This document shows positions 50,401 through 55,440 of a stretch of 60,000 nucleotides of DNA, in pieces. The stretch is from Cryptomeria japonica. Lineage: Eukaryota > Streptophyta > Pinopsida > Cupressales > Cupressaceae. Within the stretch, counting starts at the first letter, position 1. Each line of letters opens with the position of its first letter. The notes under the pieces are model-generated. The model ran no database searches. It was not told the origin of the DNA and saw only the letters and a program-made list of their open reading frames with translations. The translations under genes were made by a program, and so were the position numbers. The stretch is taken from the NCBI RefSeq assembly GCF_030272615.1, contig NC_081410.1, positions 118,119,140 to 118,179,139 of the forward strand, written 5' to 3'.

Positions 50401-51279
50401 ATTTTGATCAAGTTTTACTCAATTTATTTTGTAAACGAGCTATAAGTTTAATTCAATTCACTCCATCAGCTAAATTAGAGATTACTATCTATCAATGTGT
50501 TTGATTGGGGTATTCATTATTCTTTTTATGATTGTCCTCTGATTTACTCTTTTGTACATATTTGAAATTTTCATATTATGTCAAAATTTTCATTTAAACC
50601 CTTGTTTTTTAACAAATCATGAGTCATATATCAGAATTTTGTCTTGTTAGTCTAGGACGTTATGTAATCTTTGCAAGGTTATGGTTAGAGTTTTACGGGC
50701 ATCTATCATGAAAAATAATGAGTGTGTCATAACATTGAATGTGCATTTTCAGTTATGACAGATGATAATGTCTCATTTGGAGAGGCATATTGCAGGTTTC
50801 ATCCTTGTCAAAGGATTGTTTTCAGCACTTGTCAAAAAGTTCCATTAATTTCTGCATACAAGAAGATGGCAAGGATCCATCATGGACAATTGCCCAGCAT
50901 ACAGCCAAAAGAGATAATAGATTACAGAGGTTTTAAAAGATCTATGCTACTGTGAGGAAAAGCGCACCATATAACAGAGAAGTCAGTTTGTAATTTCAGA
51001 AATATATGACATCATGTATTAGCGTGTGCCTTTATAGGACAAAACAAGGTTTTATAAACAAATAGTTTGCTACTTGCTACCATTCTCAAATGTACAGCCA
51101 TGTAAAGAAAACAGGCATTCAAAATCAAACTTTGAAAATTGCTTATATTAGTATGCATTGGAATATGGTAGCTGATTAGAACCAAATAAAAGAAAGAACT
51201 TACAATATTAGGCACTCGCCAGAAAAGAGGATAGAGTTTTAAGTATCCAAAATGGTGCACAGCACGCATTGGCATGCAC
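11401..51279 (-). CDS. phosphoglycerate mutase-like protein gene, spliced, 3' end outside window
   Basis: Span of a host gene with six visible exons. Conceptual joining gives one uninterrupted frame of about 157 codons in this order: RHGQGFHNV (catalytic RHG histidine), DASLTPIGWQQ, LSKVELVVTSPLLR, TMQTAVGVFGGG, CREHL, CDKRRSISEYR, FPAIDFSL, DEDILWQPDVRE. These are successive landmarks of the plant phosphoglycerate mutase-like family, which belongs to the histidine phosphatase superfamily; the substrate of most plant members is not known. Every intron begins GT and ends AG and phases agree at each junction. Frames are open and the catalytic residues are kept, so the gene may be functional. 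The expected continuation (NWLWTRKEKE, THSGFL) was not found down to position 1. Confidence 0.9.
11690..11764 (-). CDS. phosphoglycerate mutase-like gene, exon 5, acceptor of the giant intron
   Basis: 75 bp, exactly 25 codons, after the acceptor CATTTTCAG and before the donor GTGCAT. It encodes CDKRRSISEYR and FPAIDFSL. These residues directly follow CREHL in family proteins, so exon 4 joins exon 5 in phase 0. Confidence 0.92.
11765..14551. other. intron sequence without recognised features
   Basis: AT-rich sequence with scattered short frames on both strands, none with recognisable protein similarity. A short direct repeat with TTCAAAAGAT lies at about 14037-14085. Nothing else is supported. 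Confidence 0.5.
15263..15271 (+). promoter_or_regulatory. TATA box of the solo LTR
   Basis: TTATAAATA, about 700 bp into the LTR, with GAGACTTGGGCTCCC downstream. The inverted copy keeps a TATA-like GTTATAAGTATG near 47205. Inference from position and sequence only. Confidence 0.55.
16056..16178 (+). repeat. three tandem 44-45 bp units in the solo LTR
   Basis: Units start GTCCTCCCGCTGAA at 16056, 16101 and 16145. The array is kept in the inverted copy at about 46300-46420. Confidence 0.8.
16487..17002. other. intron sequence, nothing recognised
   Basis: Mixed sequence directly after the target duplication of the solo LTR. No open frame or repeat of note. Confidence 0.4.
17003..18551 (-). 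pseudogene. unidentified minus-strand coding relic, 3' part, with tandemly repeated module
   Basis: Open minus-strand frames at 17003-17368, 17564-17812 and 18237-18551 have protein-like composition. The last two encode the same module, with WLDVHAWDPQQGLME, GRYDLWRYKDE, FAHLQMDWREILSKDW. Four copies of the underlying DNA follow one another, starting at about 17481, 17799, 17996 and 18196. Copies 1 and 4 are about 316 bp. Copies 2 and 3 are about 198 bp and lack the same internal segment. I do not recognise the family; an old transposon gene or a lineage-specific gene fragment are both possible. The frame at 18551 continues into 24405 when the inserted element is ignored. Confidence 0.55.
17481..18510. 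repeat. four direct tandem repeats (about 316, 198, 198, 316 bp)
   Basis: Each unit begins CTGA(T/C)CCA(T/C)AACCAATCAG and contains CATCCTTATACCTCC at 17681, 17880, 18081 and 18396. The shared deletion in the two middle units indicates that one of them was copied from the other after the deletion. Confidence 0.85.
18552..18871 (+). repeat. 5' LTR of the gag-protease element (320 bp)
   Basis: Begins TGTTGCCGGGAATAATC and ends GGCAAACA. It differs from the 3' LTR at several scattered positions, so the insertion is not recent. A short hydrophobic frame spanning each LTR is an incidental open stretch. Confidence 0.93.
18838..19302 (+). pseudogene. extra reading frame upstream of gag, two stops
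   Basis: One phase stays open from within the LTR edge to about 19302, apart from a TAG at about 19063 and a TGA at about 19183. The C-terminal part is charged and coiled-coil-like, with EEIAHEEQRQKVLRQYEE followed by SRRWERERDG. Both stops fit single changes (CAG to TAG, CGA to TGA). Some plant Gypsy lineages carry an ORF before gag (Ogre is one), but I see no specific similarity. The true start is unknown. Confidence 0.5.
18874..18886 (+). other. primer binding site, not the initiator-Met type
   Basis: TGGCATCGTTGCC lies two bases after the LTR. It resembles the TGGCGCCGTTGCC primer site known from Athila-like plant Gypsy elements (tRNA-Asp assigned there), with one difference. The tRNA assignment is an inference. 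Confidence 0.65.
19413..21375 (+). pseudogene. gag with three zinc knuckles, broken by frameshifts and a stop
   Basis: The N-terminal part (19413 to about 20165) includes a basic segment, a Gly-rich linker and KQKLLKFNGEGKEDPVRH. The frame then shifts near 20165 to RGVAIDWYSDID and continues with a TGA at 20330-20332, then from 20357. The capsid-like part has KKRWFVEGLKHSIRKKMK and EAYNRAMDLE, followed by a Lys/Ser/Asp-rich stretch. Two CX2CX4HX4C knuckles follow: CMDCKTDGHTKGSC and CDICQLMGHPTGEC. A second shift near 20810 leads to the third, CRACSQWGHFARDC. Gag forms the particle and packages RNA. A homologous gag lies on the minus strand at 53.95-55.25 kb. Confidence 0.85.
21443..22453 (+). 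pseudogene. protease-like domain fused to integrase tail, catalytic Asp replaced
   Basis: 336 open codons. Residues about 25-45 read VVNGGSGVNVLPEETW, where retropepsins have the active-site Asp in VDGGSG. Here the codon is AAT (Asn), so the protease should be inactive unless a partner supplies activity. Residues about 95-110 (YDAIFRRGWL) match the conserved C-terminal region of retropepsins. An acidic linker with SLNGLFHWQMEDYE follows. Then YGKETVVPIEFMVPGLR appears, which normally lies near the end of integrase. The RT, RNase H and integrase core have been lost between about 22190 and 22230 without breaking the frame. Confidence 0.75.
22578..22960. repeat. palindrome-rich GTACGG array in the gag-protease element
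   Basis: Repeated CCACCGTACGGTGG-type palindromes and variants, interspersed with CCACGGTCGACCACCG. Spacing is about 20-40 bp. It lies between the coding part and the 3' end of the element. The minus-strand relative at 52.6-53.6 kb carries the same motif at the equivalent place. Confidence 0.8.
23542..23970 (+). CDS. short frame in the 3' region of the gag-protease element, unknown
   Basis: 143 codons before the polypurine tract. The middle part, DAQRAREELTTKLEAVVALD and AQHTQELDAERAGW, is rich in heptad-like Leu/Ala/Glu and could form a coiled coil. No motif identifies it. It could be a remnant of a 3' ORF, as some Gypsy lineages have, or an incidental open stretch. Confidence 0.35.
   Translation: MCQKVVATSRHEGHALRNFEYVSAGHKVALVDAQRAREELTTKLEAVVALDLAQHTQELDAERAGWLSRTNLLGRQYHLSSSWWRLRLKSVSCRQVWFRHKRTVMSRKKELLTEAIMVTSALEHRMVAEQGFQARTQQVYGF
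24069..24080 (+). other. polypurine tract of the gag-protease element
   Basis: GGGGGGGATGA directly precedes the 3' LTR. The related minus-strand element has GGGGGGGATAA in the same place. Confidence 0.8.
24081..24400 (+). repeat. 3' LTR of the gag-protease element (320 bp)
   Basis: Same length as the 5' LTR. It ends AAACC rather than AAACA, and the target duplication TGCAC follows. Its left neighbour is the polypurine tract. Confidence 0.92.
24401..25480 (-). pseudogene. unidentified minus-strand coding relic, 5' part
   Basis: Minus-strand frames lie at 25480-25191, about 25205-24742 (open except for one TAA near 25086) and 24615-24401. They have normal protein composition, with DDLDPRFTTENDNGEAQVLW, YPPRRPPDMKYVNEELDED, CMKFGLEFWSGPTIGTFH and HIIDNPSFGLSDVL. 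The last frame ends exactly at the target duplication of the inserted element and resumes in phase at 18551. It is part of the same relic as 17003-18551. No family is recognised. The frame changes between segments could be introns or mutations. Confidence 0.5.
25481..26201. other. AT-rich sequence, probably 5' part of the hAT relic
   Basis: Contains a short inverted repeat (GACTCGCG...CGAGTC, about 25500-25521) and a repeated GCGGACGCCAAC/ACGCAAACGCCAAC motif. No coding stretch. The hAT terminal repeats could not be assigned. Confidence 0.35.
26202..27462 (+). pseudogene. hAT-family transposase relic, C-terminal half with introns
   Basis: Three exon-like blocks are visible. 26202-26341 (ALPNLKQIFVSERLL, donor GTAATT) and 26428 to about 26832 (PLARVLRMVDGDKNPTGYLY, RIIYQRWN, DAEVQVGLDACIKK) are followed by about 26949-27462. 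The last holds the hAT dimerisation domain: PNLQRLAIRILS, CSASGCERNWSV, RHNRLTQKHLNDLVYVRYN. The domain lets hAT transposases multimerise; the upstream part carries RNase-H-fold catalytic residues, which are not all visible here. A frameshift near 26610, a TAG at about 27004 (expected CAG) and a TGA near 27304 inactivate it. The N-terminal BED region was not found. Confidence 0.85.
27463..28740. other. intron sequence, nothing recognised
   Basis: AT-rich 3' flank of the hAT relic, then unremarkable sequence. No frames of note. Confidence 0.45.
28741..29995 (-). repeat. possible degenerate LTR on the minus strand
   Basis: The right edge, read on the minus strand, starts TATAATATCCCCATTTT, close to the TGTAATATCCC/TGTAATGTCCCC ends of other LTRs here. 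The composition runs from a GC-moderate part to an AT-rich part as in the chromovirus LTR. TGTAAGATATC at about 29249 could be the other end. No target duplication was found. Confidence 0.3.
29996..32259. other. intron sequence, nothing recognised
   Basis: Short T-rich and G-rich runs occur (for example GGGGGG at about 30625). No reading frame has recognisable similarity. Confidence 0.4.
32260..32740. repeat. very AT-rich block with repeated TTAAT/AATCACTTT motifs
   Basis: Almost 500 bp made of AATAAATG, AAGTGATT and TTATTAAG-like words, resembling the AT-rich part of the chromovirus LTR. It is followed by a TATA-like GGGGGATAAAACC at about 32757. This suggests the start of an old LTR but no boundaries are visible. 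Confidence 0.35.
32741..35792 (+). other. long non-coding stretch, possibly an old LTR or non-coding transcript unit
   Basis: After the TATA-like block there are T-rich sequence, a poly-T run near 33664 and many stops in all frames. AATAAA occurs at about 35350. Nothing specific is identified. The strand is assigned only from the TATA and AATAAA order. Confidence 0.25.
35823..35873. repeat. perfect 20-bp stem inverted repeat in the Copia LTR
   Basis: Arms at 35823-35842 and 35854-35873, loop of 11 bp. The 3' LTR keeps it at 45537-45587 with one mismatch. It lies about 25 bp inside the LTR. Confidence 0.9.
36167..36318. repeat. 33-bp tandem array with CGATT/ATCGG palindromes in the Copia LTR
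   Basis: GATTGNNATCGG-like units start at 36167, 36200, 36233, 36266 and 36299, exactly 33 bp apart. Further ATCGGTTGAT/ATCGGATTG words lie upstream (36010-36125). It is present in the 3' LTR, where the nested solo LTR interrupts it. Confidence 0.85.
36601..36612 (+). other. primer binding site, initiator-Met tRNA type, Copia element
   Basis: TGGTATCAGAGC directly adjoins the LTR end. Confidence 0.95.
36693..37500 (+). pseudogene. Copia gag
   Basis: Starts at ATG 36693 (MASAIRFEDRLGGGDDFSAW, WKFRIQMIL), a typical Copia gag opening. It is interrupted by TGA at about 36849 (expected TGG) and TAG at about 36995 (expected CAG). The part from 37029 is open and continues into protease. The zinc knuckle reads CYRRDKFGQYVAKC, so the second Cys and the His of CX2CX4HX4C are replaced by Arg and Gln. 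Gag would not bind RNA normally through this motif. Confidence 0.9.
37501..38688 (+). pseudogene. Copia protease and integrase N-terminal half
   Basis: The protease active site is SWVIDSGSSRHI, intact. The integrase zinc-binding region LHRRLGHLNFRAL...CQGCALGK has the H-H-C-C residues. The first catalytic Asp of integrase is Asn here (VHSNVCGPM, where VHSDVCGPM is usual). A frameshift lies near 38205, and TAA near 38307 follows. The second Asp and the Glu of the DDE triad (LRTDNGGE, NGVAERKNK) are kept. The frame is cut at 38688 by the inserted solo LTR, in the middle of GCPVYIHVPK. Confidence 0.92.
39127..40607. repeat. 12 dispersed copies of an imperfect palindrome in the long LTR
   Basis: Consensus CGCTCCTGTCCCTC, 2-6 bases, then AAGGGACCAGAGCG. 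The arms pair into a 10-13 bp stem. Copies lie at about 39127, 39160, 39194, 39370, 39537, 39703, 39745, 39910, 40077, 40243, 40410 and 40575. Spacing after 39537 is close to multiples of 166 bp (except the pair 39703/39745). Confidence 0.9.
39546..40390. repeat. 330-380 bp direct repeats in the long LTR
   Basis: The block GAAGGACCGGAGCTTGAA, then a TTGCA-AGATT stretch, GAAGAGG(T/C)CAAGG and a TTGAATATAA end, occurs at about 39551, 39928 and 40259. The palindromes are part of the repeat unit. Confidence 0.8.
42135..42142 (+). promoter_or_regulatory. TATA box of the long LTR
   Basis: TATATAAG followed by CCCTGGCATTTCATTTG. The degenerate relatives keep CTATATAAGG at 8521 and CTATTTAAGG near 6964 in the same context. 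Confidence 0.6.
43020..44005 (+). pseudogene. Copia integrase tail and reverse transcriptase, first part
   Basis: Continues directly from 38683 after the inserted LTR: EKRLKLEPSGKTGILVGYSE, YRIYIPGQKNIELSRDVIFEED. TAG at 43246-43248 (LQREN expected) precedes the linker. RT starts with WKDAMSKEYHSIMKNDVWE and has HQIDVKTAFLNGEI with its catalytic Asp. TAA near 43880 (LK-stop-ALYGLKQAPMAWYE) and a frameshift just before 44006 follow. Confidence 0.92.
44006..44968 (+). pseudogene. Copia reverse transcriptase, second part, and RNase H
   Basis: ILYLDDLLITG contains the catalytic YxDD box. MKDLGLLHYFLGLEV, GSLMYLVNTRPDI and FTDSDWAGSVTDRKSTSG follow. A TGA at 44582-44584 interrupts the RNase H part, which goes on in the same phase with STEAEYIAVSMAAQE, HCDNQSCIKLS, FHDRSKHIEI and LTKPLSRVK. 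RNase H removes the RNA template. Its C-terminus ends before the 540-bp 3' untranslated part. Confidence 0.93.
44969..45511 (+). other. Copia 3' untranslated region with polypurine tract
   Basis: Non-coding sequence with repeated CACGTGTTTAGG/GTGATTAGGTGATATG words. CTAAGAGGGAG at 45501-45511 directly precedes the 3' LTR and is the polypurine tract. A copy of this region occurs at 59705-59974. Confidence 0.8.
45512..48239 (+). repeat. 3' LTR of the Copia element, split by a solo LTR
   Basis: The parts 45512-45991 and 47914-48239 together match the 5' LTR. The insertion lies in the 33-bp array. Confidence 0.95.
45992..47908 (-). mobile_element. solo LTR (1917 bp) with perfect TSD ATTGG, inverted copy of 14557-16481
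   Basis: On the plus strand it starts TGTAATATCCC and ends GGGGACATTACA, the reverse of the copy at 14.6 kb. ATTGG flanks it (45987-45991 and 47909-47913). It is younger than the Copia LTR that it splits. It keeps the tandem 44-bp repeats and the TATA region. Confidence 0.93.
48245..48871. other. intron sequence between Copia element and exon 4
   Basis: A short minus-strand frame (48275-48517) has no support. No repeat is evident. It is the exon-proximal part of the giant intron. Confidence 0.5.
48872..49031 (-). CDS. phosphoglycerate mutase-like gene, exon 4, donor of the giant intron
   Basis: 160 bp after the acceptor TTTTTACAG. It encodes TMQTAVGVFGGG, then a divergent stretch, then CPPVMAVEWCREHL, and ends at the donor GTGAGA in phase 0. 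The next exon lies 37.1 kb away. Reading past the donor reaches a stop within a few codons. Confidence 0.92.
49244..49323 (-). CDS. phosphoglycerate mutase-like gene, exon 3
   Basis: 80 bp, preceded by TGCAACAG and followed by GTATTA. It encodes VDNLRRHISENG and SKVELVVTSPLL, then two bases of an Arg codon that exon 4 completes. SPLLR contributes a phosphate-binding arginine in this superfamily. Confidence 0.92.
49324..50013 (-). other. intron 2 of the phosphoglycerate mutase-like gene (690 bp)
   Basis: Between the GTAATT donor and the TGCAACAG acceptor. AT-rich, no insertions seen. Confidence 0.85.
50014..50166 (-). CDS. phosphoglycerate mutase-like gene, exon 2 with catalytic RHG
   Basis: 153 bp, exactly 51 codons, preceded by TTTTAG and followed by GTAATT. 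It holds the RHGQGFHNV catalytic histidine motif and ends DASLTPIGWQQ. Both are diagnostic for the plant family. The intron upstream is 1037 bp. Confidence 0.92.
50167..51203 (-). other. intron 1 of the phosphoglycerate mutase-like gene (1037 bp)
   Basis: Between the GTAAGT donor and the TTTTAG acceptor. Short frames inside it (such as 50722-50955) lack support. Depends on exon 1 being right. Confidence 0.6.
51204..51279 (-). CDS. phosphoglycerate mutase-like gene, exon 1 (tentative first coding exon)
   Basis: 76 bp on the minus strand encoding a segment with YLKLYPLFWRVPNI, followed by a strong donor GTAAGT. LYPL is also found at the N-terminus of plant family members. The ATG at 51275 may be the start, since an in-frame TAG lies six codons upstream in unspliced sequence. 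Alternatively the exon begins after the acceptor ATACAG at 51280. It is the least certain exon. Confidence 0.6.
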
Positions 51280-51890
51280 CTGTATGCATCCTATCACAAA
51301 TTCCAAGTTAAAAATGTAAACAAATTATCAAGCAAATGTGTATATAAGGCATAGTTCCATGGAGTTTCCTGACAAGGGGACACAAAGATGAGTTTCAGGG
51401 ATGGAGGGACCAAGGGCTTAAATTTGAGGACAATGGGGGCATGGTGGTGGAGCGGTGGTGGGGTGATCGCGCTAATATACATATAGTACTTTAAAAAATA
51501 GTTATTAAAGATATTTAAGTGTAAGAATTACAAATGAAACTTTGGTAAATTTAGTGAAACTTAAAAACTACTAACTTTGAAGTTTGAAGTGAACATTAAC
51601 AATCTAACATTAAACAATGAAAATGTTGAATTTAAATTTATATTATATCAAAGCTTTCATAATGATGATTGTTATGAGTACATTGATGATTACAAATGTT
51701 AAAAATAACAAAATGGAGTAAAGTGAGGCCTCTAATCATCCCCAAACTCCACATCACTAGAACTACTAGACTCCACATGGTCAAGATCCTCCAAACTAAG
51801 TTACCAGTTCGGGTACGGATACGGATACAGAATCAGGTACAAATTCGCAGGTAAGGCAAAAAAAATCCTTGGGTATGGGTACATCCATAC

Positions 51891-51892
<2 letters not shown>
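51280..51892. other. sequence upstream of exon 1, nothing recognised
   Basis: It should contain the 5' part or promoter of the phosphoglycerate mutase-like gene if exon 1 is the first coding exon. No clear TATA box or upstream exon could be assigned. Confidence 0.4.

Positions 51893-51921
<29 letters not shown>
51893..51921. repeat. (TG)n microsatellite
   Basis: About 14 uninterrupted TG units after CATACATATG, directly next to the putative LTR edge at 51920. Confidence 0.95.
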
Positions 51922-51924
<3 letters not shown>

Positions 51925-52264
51925 ACCGCTGCAACTGGTAGCTTAAATATAGAAAATAACAATGTACATGACAATGCATACCAGACACGGCAGTAAAATA
52001 TATCTTTATTCACACATGCAATCATTACAGAGAAGAAGACCAGAGATGGCCGGCCAAGGATTACACAGATCCGACAATACCATACTCCCTTCCTTGGCGG
52101 TACACAATATATTTAAAGAACTCGACGGTTTCCGAGAGGTACACAACCGTCAACCAACTGACACATAACTACCGAGAGTGACAACCACTTAATACAATTA
52201 ATTAATACAATGTCAGGTGACCAAAATTATCAAACATAACCATATGCATTTTATGCCAACTACA
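51920..52264 (-). repeat. 3' LTR of the second gag element (about 345 bp)
   Basis: On the minus strand it starts TGTAGTTGGCATAAAATG after the polypurine tract. It holds TTTAAATATATTGTG, a TATA-like region, and the polyadenylation signal AATAAA (about 52004). The end at GTAAACA (51920) is inferred from the TG/CA rule and adjoins the TG microsatellite. Confidence 0.65.
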
Positions 52265-52280
52265 TTATCCCCCCCAAAGA
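52265..52280 (-). other. polypurine tract of the second gag element
   Basis: On the minus strand TCTTTGGGGGGGATAA, next to the LTR. Nearly identical to the tract of the first gag element. Confidence 0.8.
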
Positions 52281-52639
52281 AAAAGTCATCTTCCAGATGA
52301 CAAGTTAACATCAAGTAATATCTGGAAAGACTAGTGAGACTAATGGCAAGAGTGTAGGTAATGAGTTGTACTGGACAACCCCATCATGTAGTGTACCCGT
52401 CAAATCAAAAGCGGGTTTGGGGGCAATGCCTTGAATGGGGTCAAGGGGCAGCGCCCCTTGTGAGGGTCTGGGGGCAGCACTCCCAGTGGGGTCAAGGGGC
52501 AGCACCCCCGCCACCAACATCAAATTACAACCTTCAAAACCCCACGAAACTCCATGGTGCACATGATTTTCGTGATTTTTTAAGACGCCAAAAACAATGC
52601 TAATGAAGCCAAAAAAGAGCTTTAACCAACATCTGCAAC

Positions 52640-53640
52640 ATGTCATGAAGAAACCACTTTGTTGTACGGAACAATGGCATTGAGAGGATTGTACCATATA
52701 TGACACGATGAGAACTCCACACGAAGGCTGAGGTTGATGATGTACGGCTGATTGGTGTTCCCGTACAGAATGCAACCACTATCATACGATGCAAAAGAAA
52801 TGCTCTGGCCGTACGGTGTCAACAATAGGCTTTGTCCATACGAGATGAAATATCGTCTGTACGGTGTGGGCAATATGATCTATCTGTACGTGACGAGATT
52901 CATGTACAGTAATAACTCCTTGGAACTTCGAAATGTGCATTGGCAGTAGGGAACGATGCACTAGGTGTCGTACGGAAGGAATGCACCTGTAATACCGTAT
53001 GACATGAATGAACTTGCCATGTCATACAATACAAAGCAATGACCGTCGTGAAGTCCGTACAATTATTCCACAATTATGTCGTATGGTTGGACGTACGGTT
53101 CTGAGGTGATGTACATGGCAAGGAGAAGGTGGTCGTACTGTGGTGATTCCCTCATGGTGGTTTAATGTTGGTACGGTGATTCCTTCCTGGCAATTTGATA
53201 TACGTACAATGGTAATTTCCTCCTGGCAGTTTGATGTGATGTCATCTTGGTCTTTACTTGCCTTCGTGTCTCCTTCTGTACGAACTCCTTCATACAGGTT
53301 AAGCCTTATTCCCTTCGTCCAACCCCGGACCCTACCAATGTACGGTTTGTCTGTGTGGCTTTTCTGAATTTCACCTCTGTATGGATATGTGGTACGAGAC
53401 TCTTCTGACCCCAAGTCTTTACTCCTTGTTTGGGTAGTATTCCGTAGGGCGTACGGATCCTTTTGAGCTAAATGGTGTGCTTCCAAATTCCGTACGGATT
53501 TGTTGTACGGATGATGTGCTTTCAACTTGTACAACCTTCTCTCATACAACCCCCCTATAGCATACAGATGACGTGCTTCATTATTCCTGCAACTTTTTTT
53601 CTCCTTCTCATACTGCCTAACCCCGTACAATTCCTTTGAG
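52640..53640. repeat. GTACGG-rich block in the second gag element
   Basis: More than a dozen GTACGG or CGTACG words over about 1 kb, with a repeated CCTCCTGGCAGTTTGAT/CCTTCCTGGCAATTTGAT unit near 53185-53235. GC content is above that of the surroundings. Confidence 0.75.
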
Positions 53641-53840
53641 CCTATTGGACTTTGCACTTCCTCAATTTCACCAATTTGTAGCATGTTATAGTTGAGGTGG
53701 AAGACTTCATAATCCTCCATCTGCCAGTGAAATAATCCATTAAGAGAACTTGTCTCATCCTCAAAGCAATCTTCCAGTTCGAGCACCGCTTCATCATTGG
53801 GTTTCATGCCTTTCCTCCCTCCGTCCATACCTAACCTCAA
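53022..53840 (-). pseudogene. post-protease linker remnant running into the GTACGG block
   Basis: Residues about 13-45 (PNDEAVLELEDCFEDETSSL, NGLFHWQMEDYEVF) match the linker after protease in the first element. The remaining 220 codons translate the GTACGG block, giving repeated HH/YK/NCQE words, and have no protein character. Upstream the frame joins the end of gag directly, so protease was deleted. Confidence 0.65.
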
Positions 53841-53949
53841 GAATCTCCTATGTGAAGAGTTTGAATACTTCGTCTTGTTCCTTTTTCGTACCAGAGTTTG
53901 AATACATCGCCGTCTTTGTTTGTGCTCTTGTGATTACTAAAACTGCATC

Positions 53950-55254
53950 CTCTTGTTCCTCCACATCCAGTATATTAACACCCTTCTAATTCAGGTAGTT
54001 GGTGTCTTCATAGTCACCTAGTCCACACCATTTGCACAATAATTGTATGTTGTCTTTCTTGTTATGGCAGTCTCTCGCAAAGTGTCCCCATTGACTACAT
54101 TGTCGACATTGTATGATACGACGTCCTCTGGAGTCGTACTGTATTTGGTTTCGCCCTCGTTGATTTCCATAACCACTTGGCGATACATTATGTGATTTTG
54201 ATGGGCTGGACTCTCCCTATGTGAAGAGTACTTGTGTACTTCTCATCTTCAAATTGTACGGGCACTCCTTGATTGAATGCCCCAGCACTTGCCAAATTTC
54301 ACAAAACATATTTCGAGGGCAATTACCTTTCGTGTGCCCCTCCCTTTTGCACTCAATAGACCATAGTTCATTACCTTCTTCGTTGGTTCCTTTCTTAGCC
54401 TTCAATTCTTTCATCATTCTCAACATATTCCATCGAAGGGCTCGTACGGTTTTGGATTCTTCATCACTACTACCTTCGGTGCTCTCATCATCATCAGTCT
54501 TCCTCTTCTCTCGGGAGGAGGTTTTATTTTCACTCTCTATGTCCATCGCTCGATTGTACGCATTGGCGTATGTGGATGGAAGCACTACTTTCATCTTCTT
54601 GCGCAGTGAGGGTATCAATCCCTTCGTGAACCACCTCTTCTTCAACCCGTCGGCTGGTTGGTTTTCCATCTTGTTCAATAGTTCTTTGAGCCTACGATTG
54701 TAAGTGCGTACACTCTCATTTTTCCCTTGCTTAGTATTATAGATTTCGGCCACATTCTCATTATCATCCCTCAAGAGTTTGAATTCCTCCTGGAATGCCC
54801 TCTTCAGATCACTCCATCTAGTCTTGTGTTGGGCGTTGAGGACTGTTTACCAATCAATGGCGATCCCTCGAAGGGTGGCGGGAAATGCCTTCAGCCAGTA
54901 GTCCCCGTCATCTTGGCCATTTGCCTCCCAAATGGTTATGCATGTTTTGCAATGTCGTACCGGGTCCTCCGACCCGTCTCCCGTGAACTTCGGCAGTTTC
55001 TGCTTCTCCTGGGTGTTCAACATTGTTTTCACTCGAAAGGTACATGCATATTCGCCTTGTGTGTTGGACCTGGGTGGAATGTTTCGACCAATACGTTCTG
55101 GTGCTTTCCCTGCACTCTCGGCCACGCAGGTGTCCTCTACACGTCCACCTTCAGCGTCCCCAACACTTCGAGTACTTCCAAGTGTGTCGGAGCTGAGTGA
55201 ACTGTTCTGACCGCTACATTCTGATGCTTTCCTTGCACTCTCTGACACGTGCAC
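53950..55254 (-). pseudogene. gag of the second element, one frame with three stops
   Basis: The frame from 55254 to about 53950 is collinear with the first gag. It has KQKLPKFTGDGSEDPVRHC, LRGIAIDW, a TAA at about 54845, AEIYNTKQGKNESVRTYNRR, KKRWFTKGLIPSLRKKMK, AYNRAMDIE, a TAG at about 54216, and a TAG near 53987. Knuckles 1 and 2 have each lost a cysteine (SIECKREGHTKGNC, CEIWQVLGHSIKEC). The third, CRQCSQWGHFARDC, is intact. A 125-bp tandem duplication (55092-55341) repeats part of the N-terminal region. Confidence 0.85.
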
Positions 55255-55440
55255 GTCCTCTACACGTCCACCTCCAGCGTCCCAACACTTCGAGTACTTC
55301 CAGGCTTTGACTCGTCTTTGTGCTCCCTTCCGCCGAGGGTCAACGGATCACCTAATCGCTTGGTCTTGACCACAATGTGGCCTCTTCTCACCTTTGATGG
55401 GATTACAAACATGAATCACTCAAGGCTGACCCGATTTCTT

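Larger units (their letters stand above)
51920..55440 (-). mobile_element. second gag element of the RT-less family, minus strand, 5' truncated
   Basis: Read on the minus strand: gag, zinc-knuckle region, a short remnant matching the linker after protease, a GTACGG-rich non-coding block, a polypurine tract and a 3' LTR (51920-52264). The 5' LTR and primer site are missing, because the element ends where the Gypsy pol fragment begins near 55440. Protease, RT, RNase H and integrase are absent. Gag and the linker match the element at 18552-24400, but the LTRs are unrelated in sequence. Confidence 0.8.

Noticed and set aside
51801-52025. Minus-strand frame with a run of alternating His-Thr
   Set aside because: It translates the TG microsatellite and LTR sequence.
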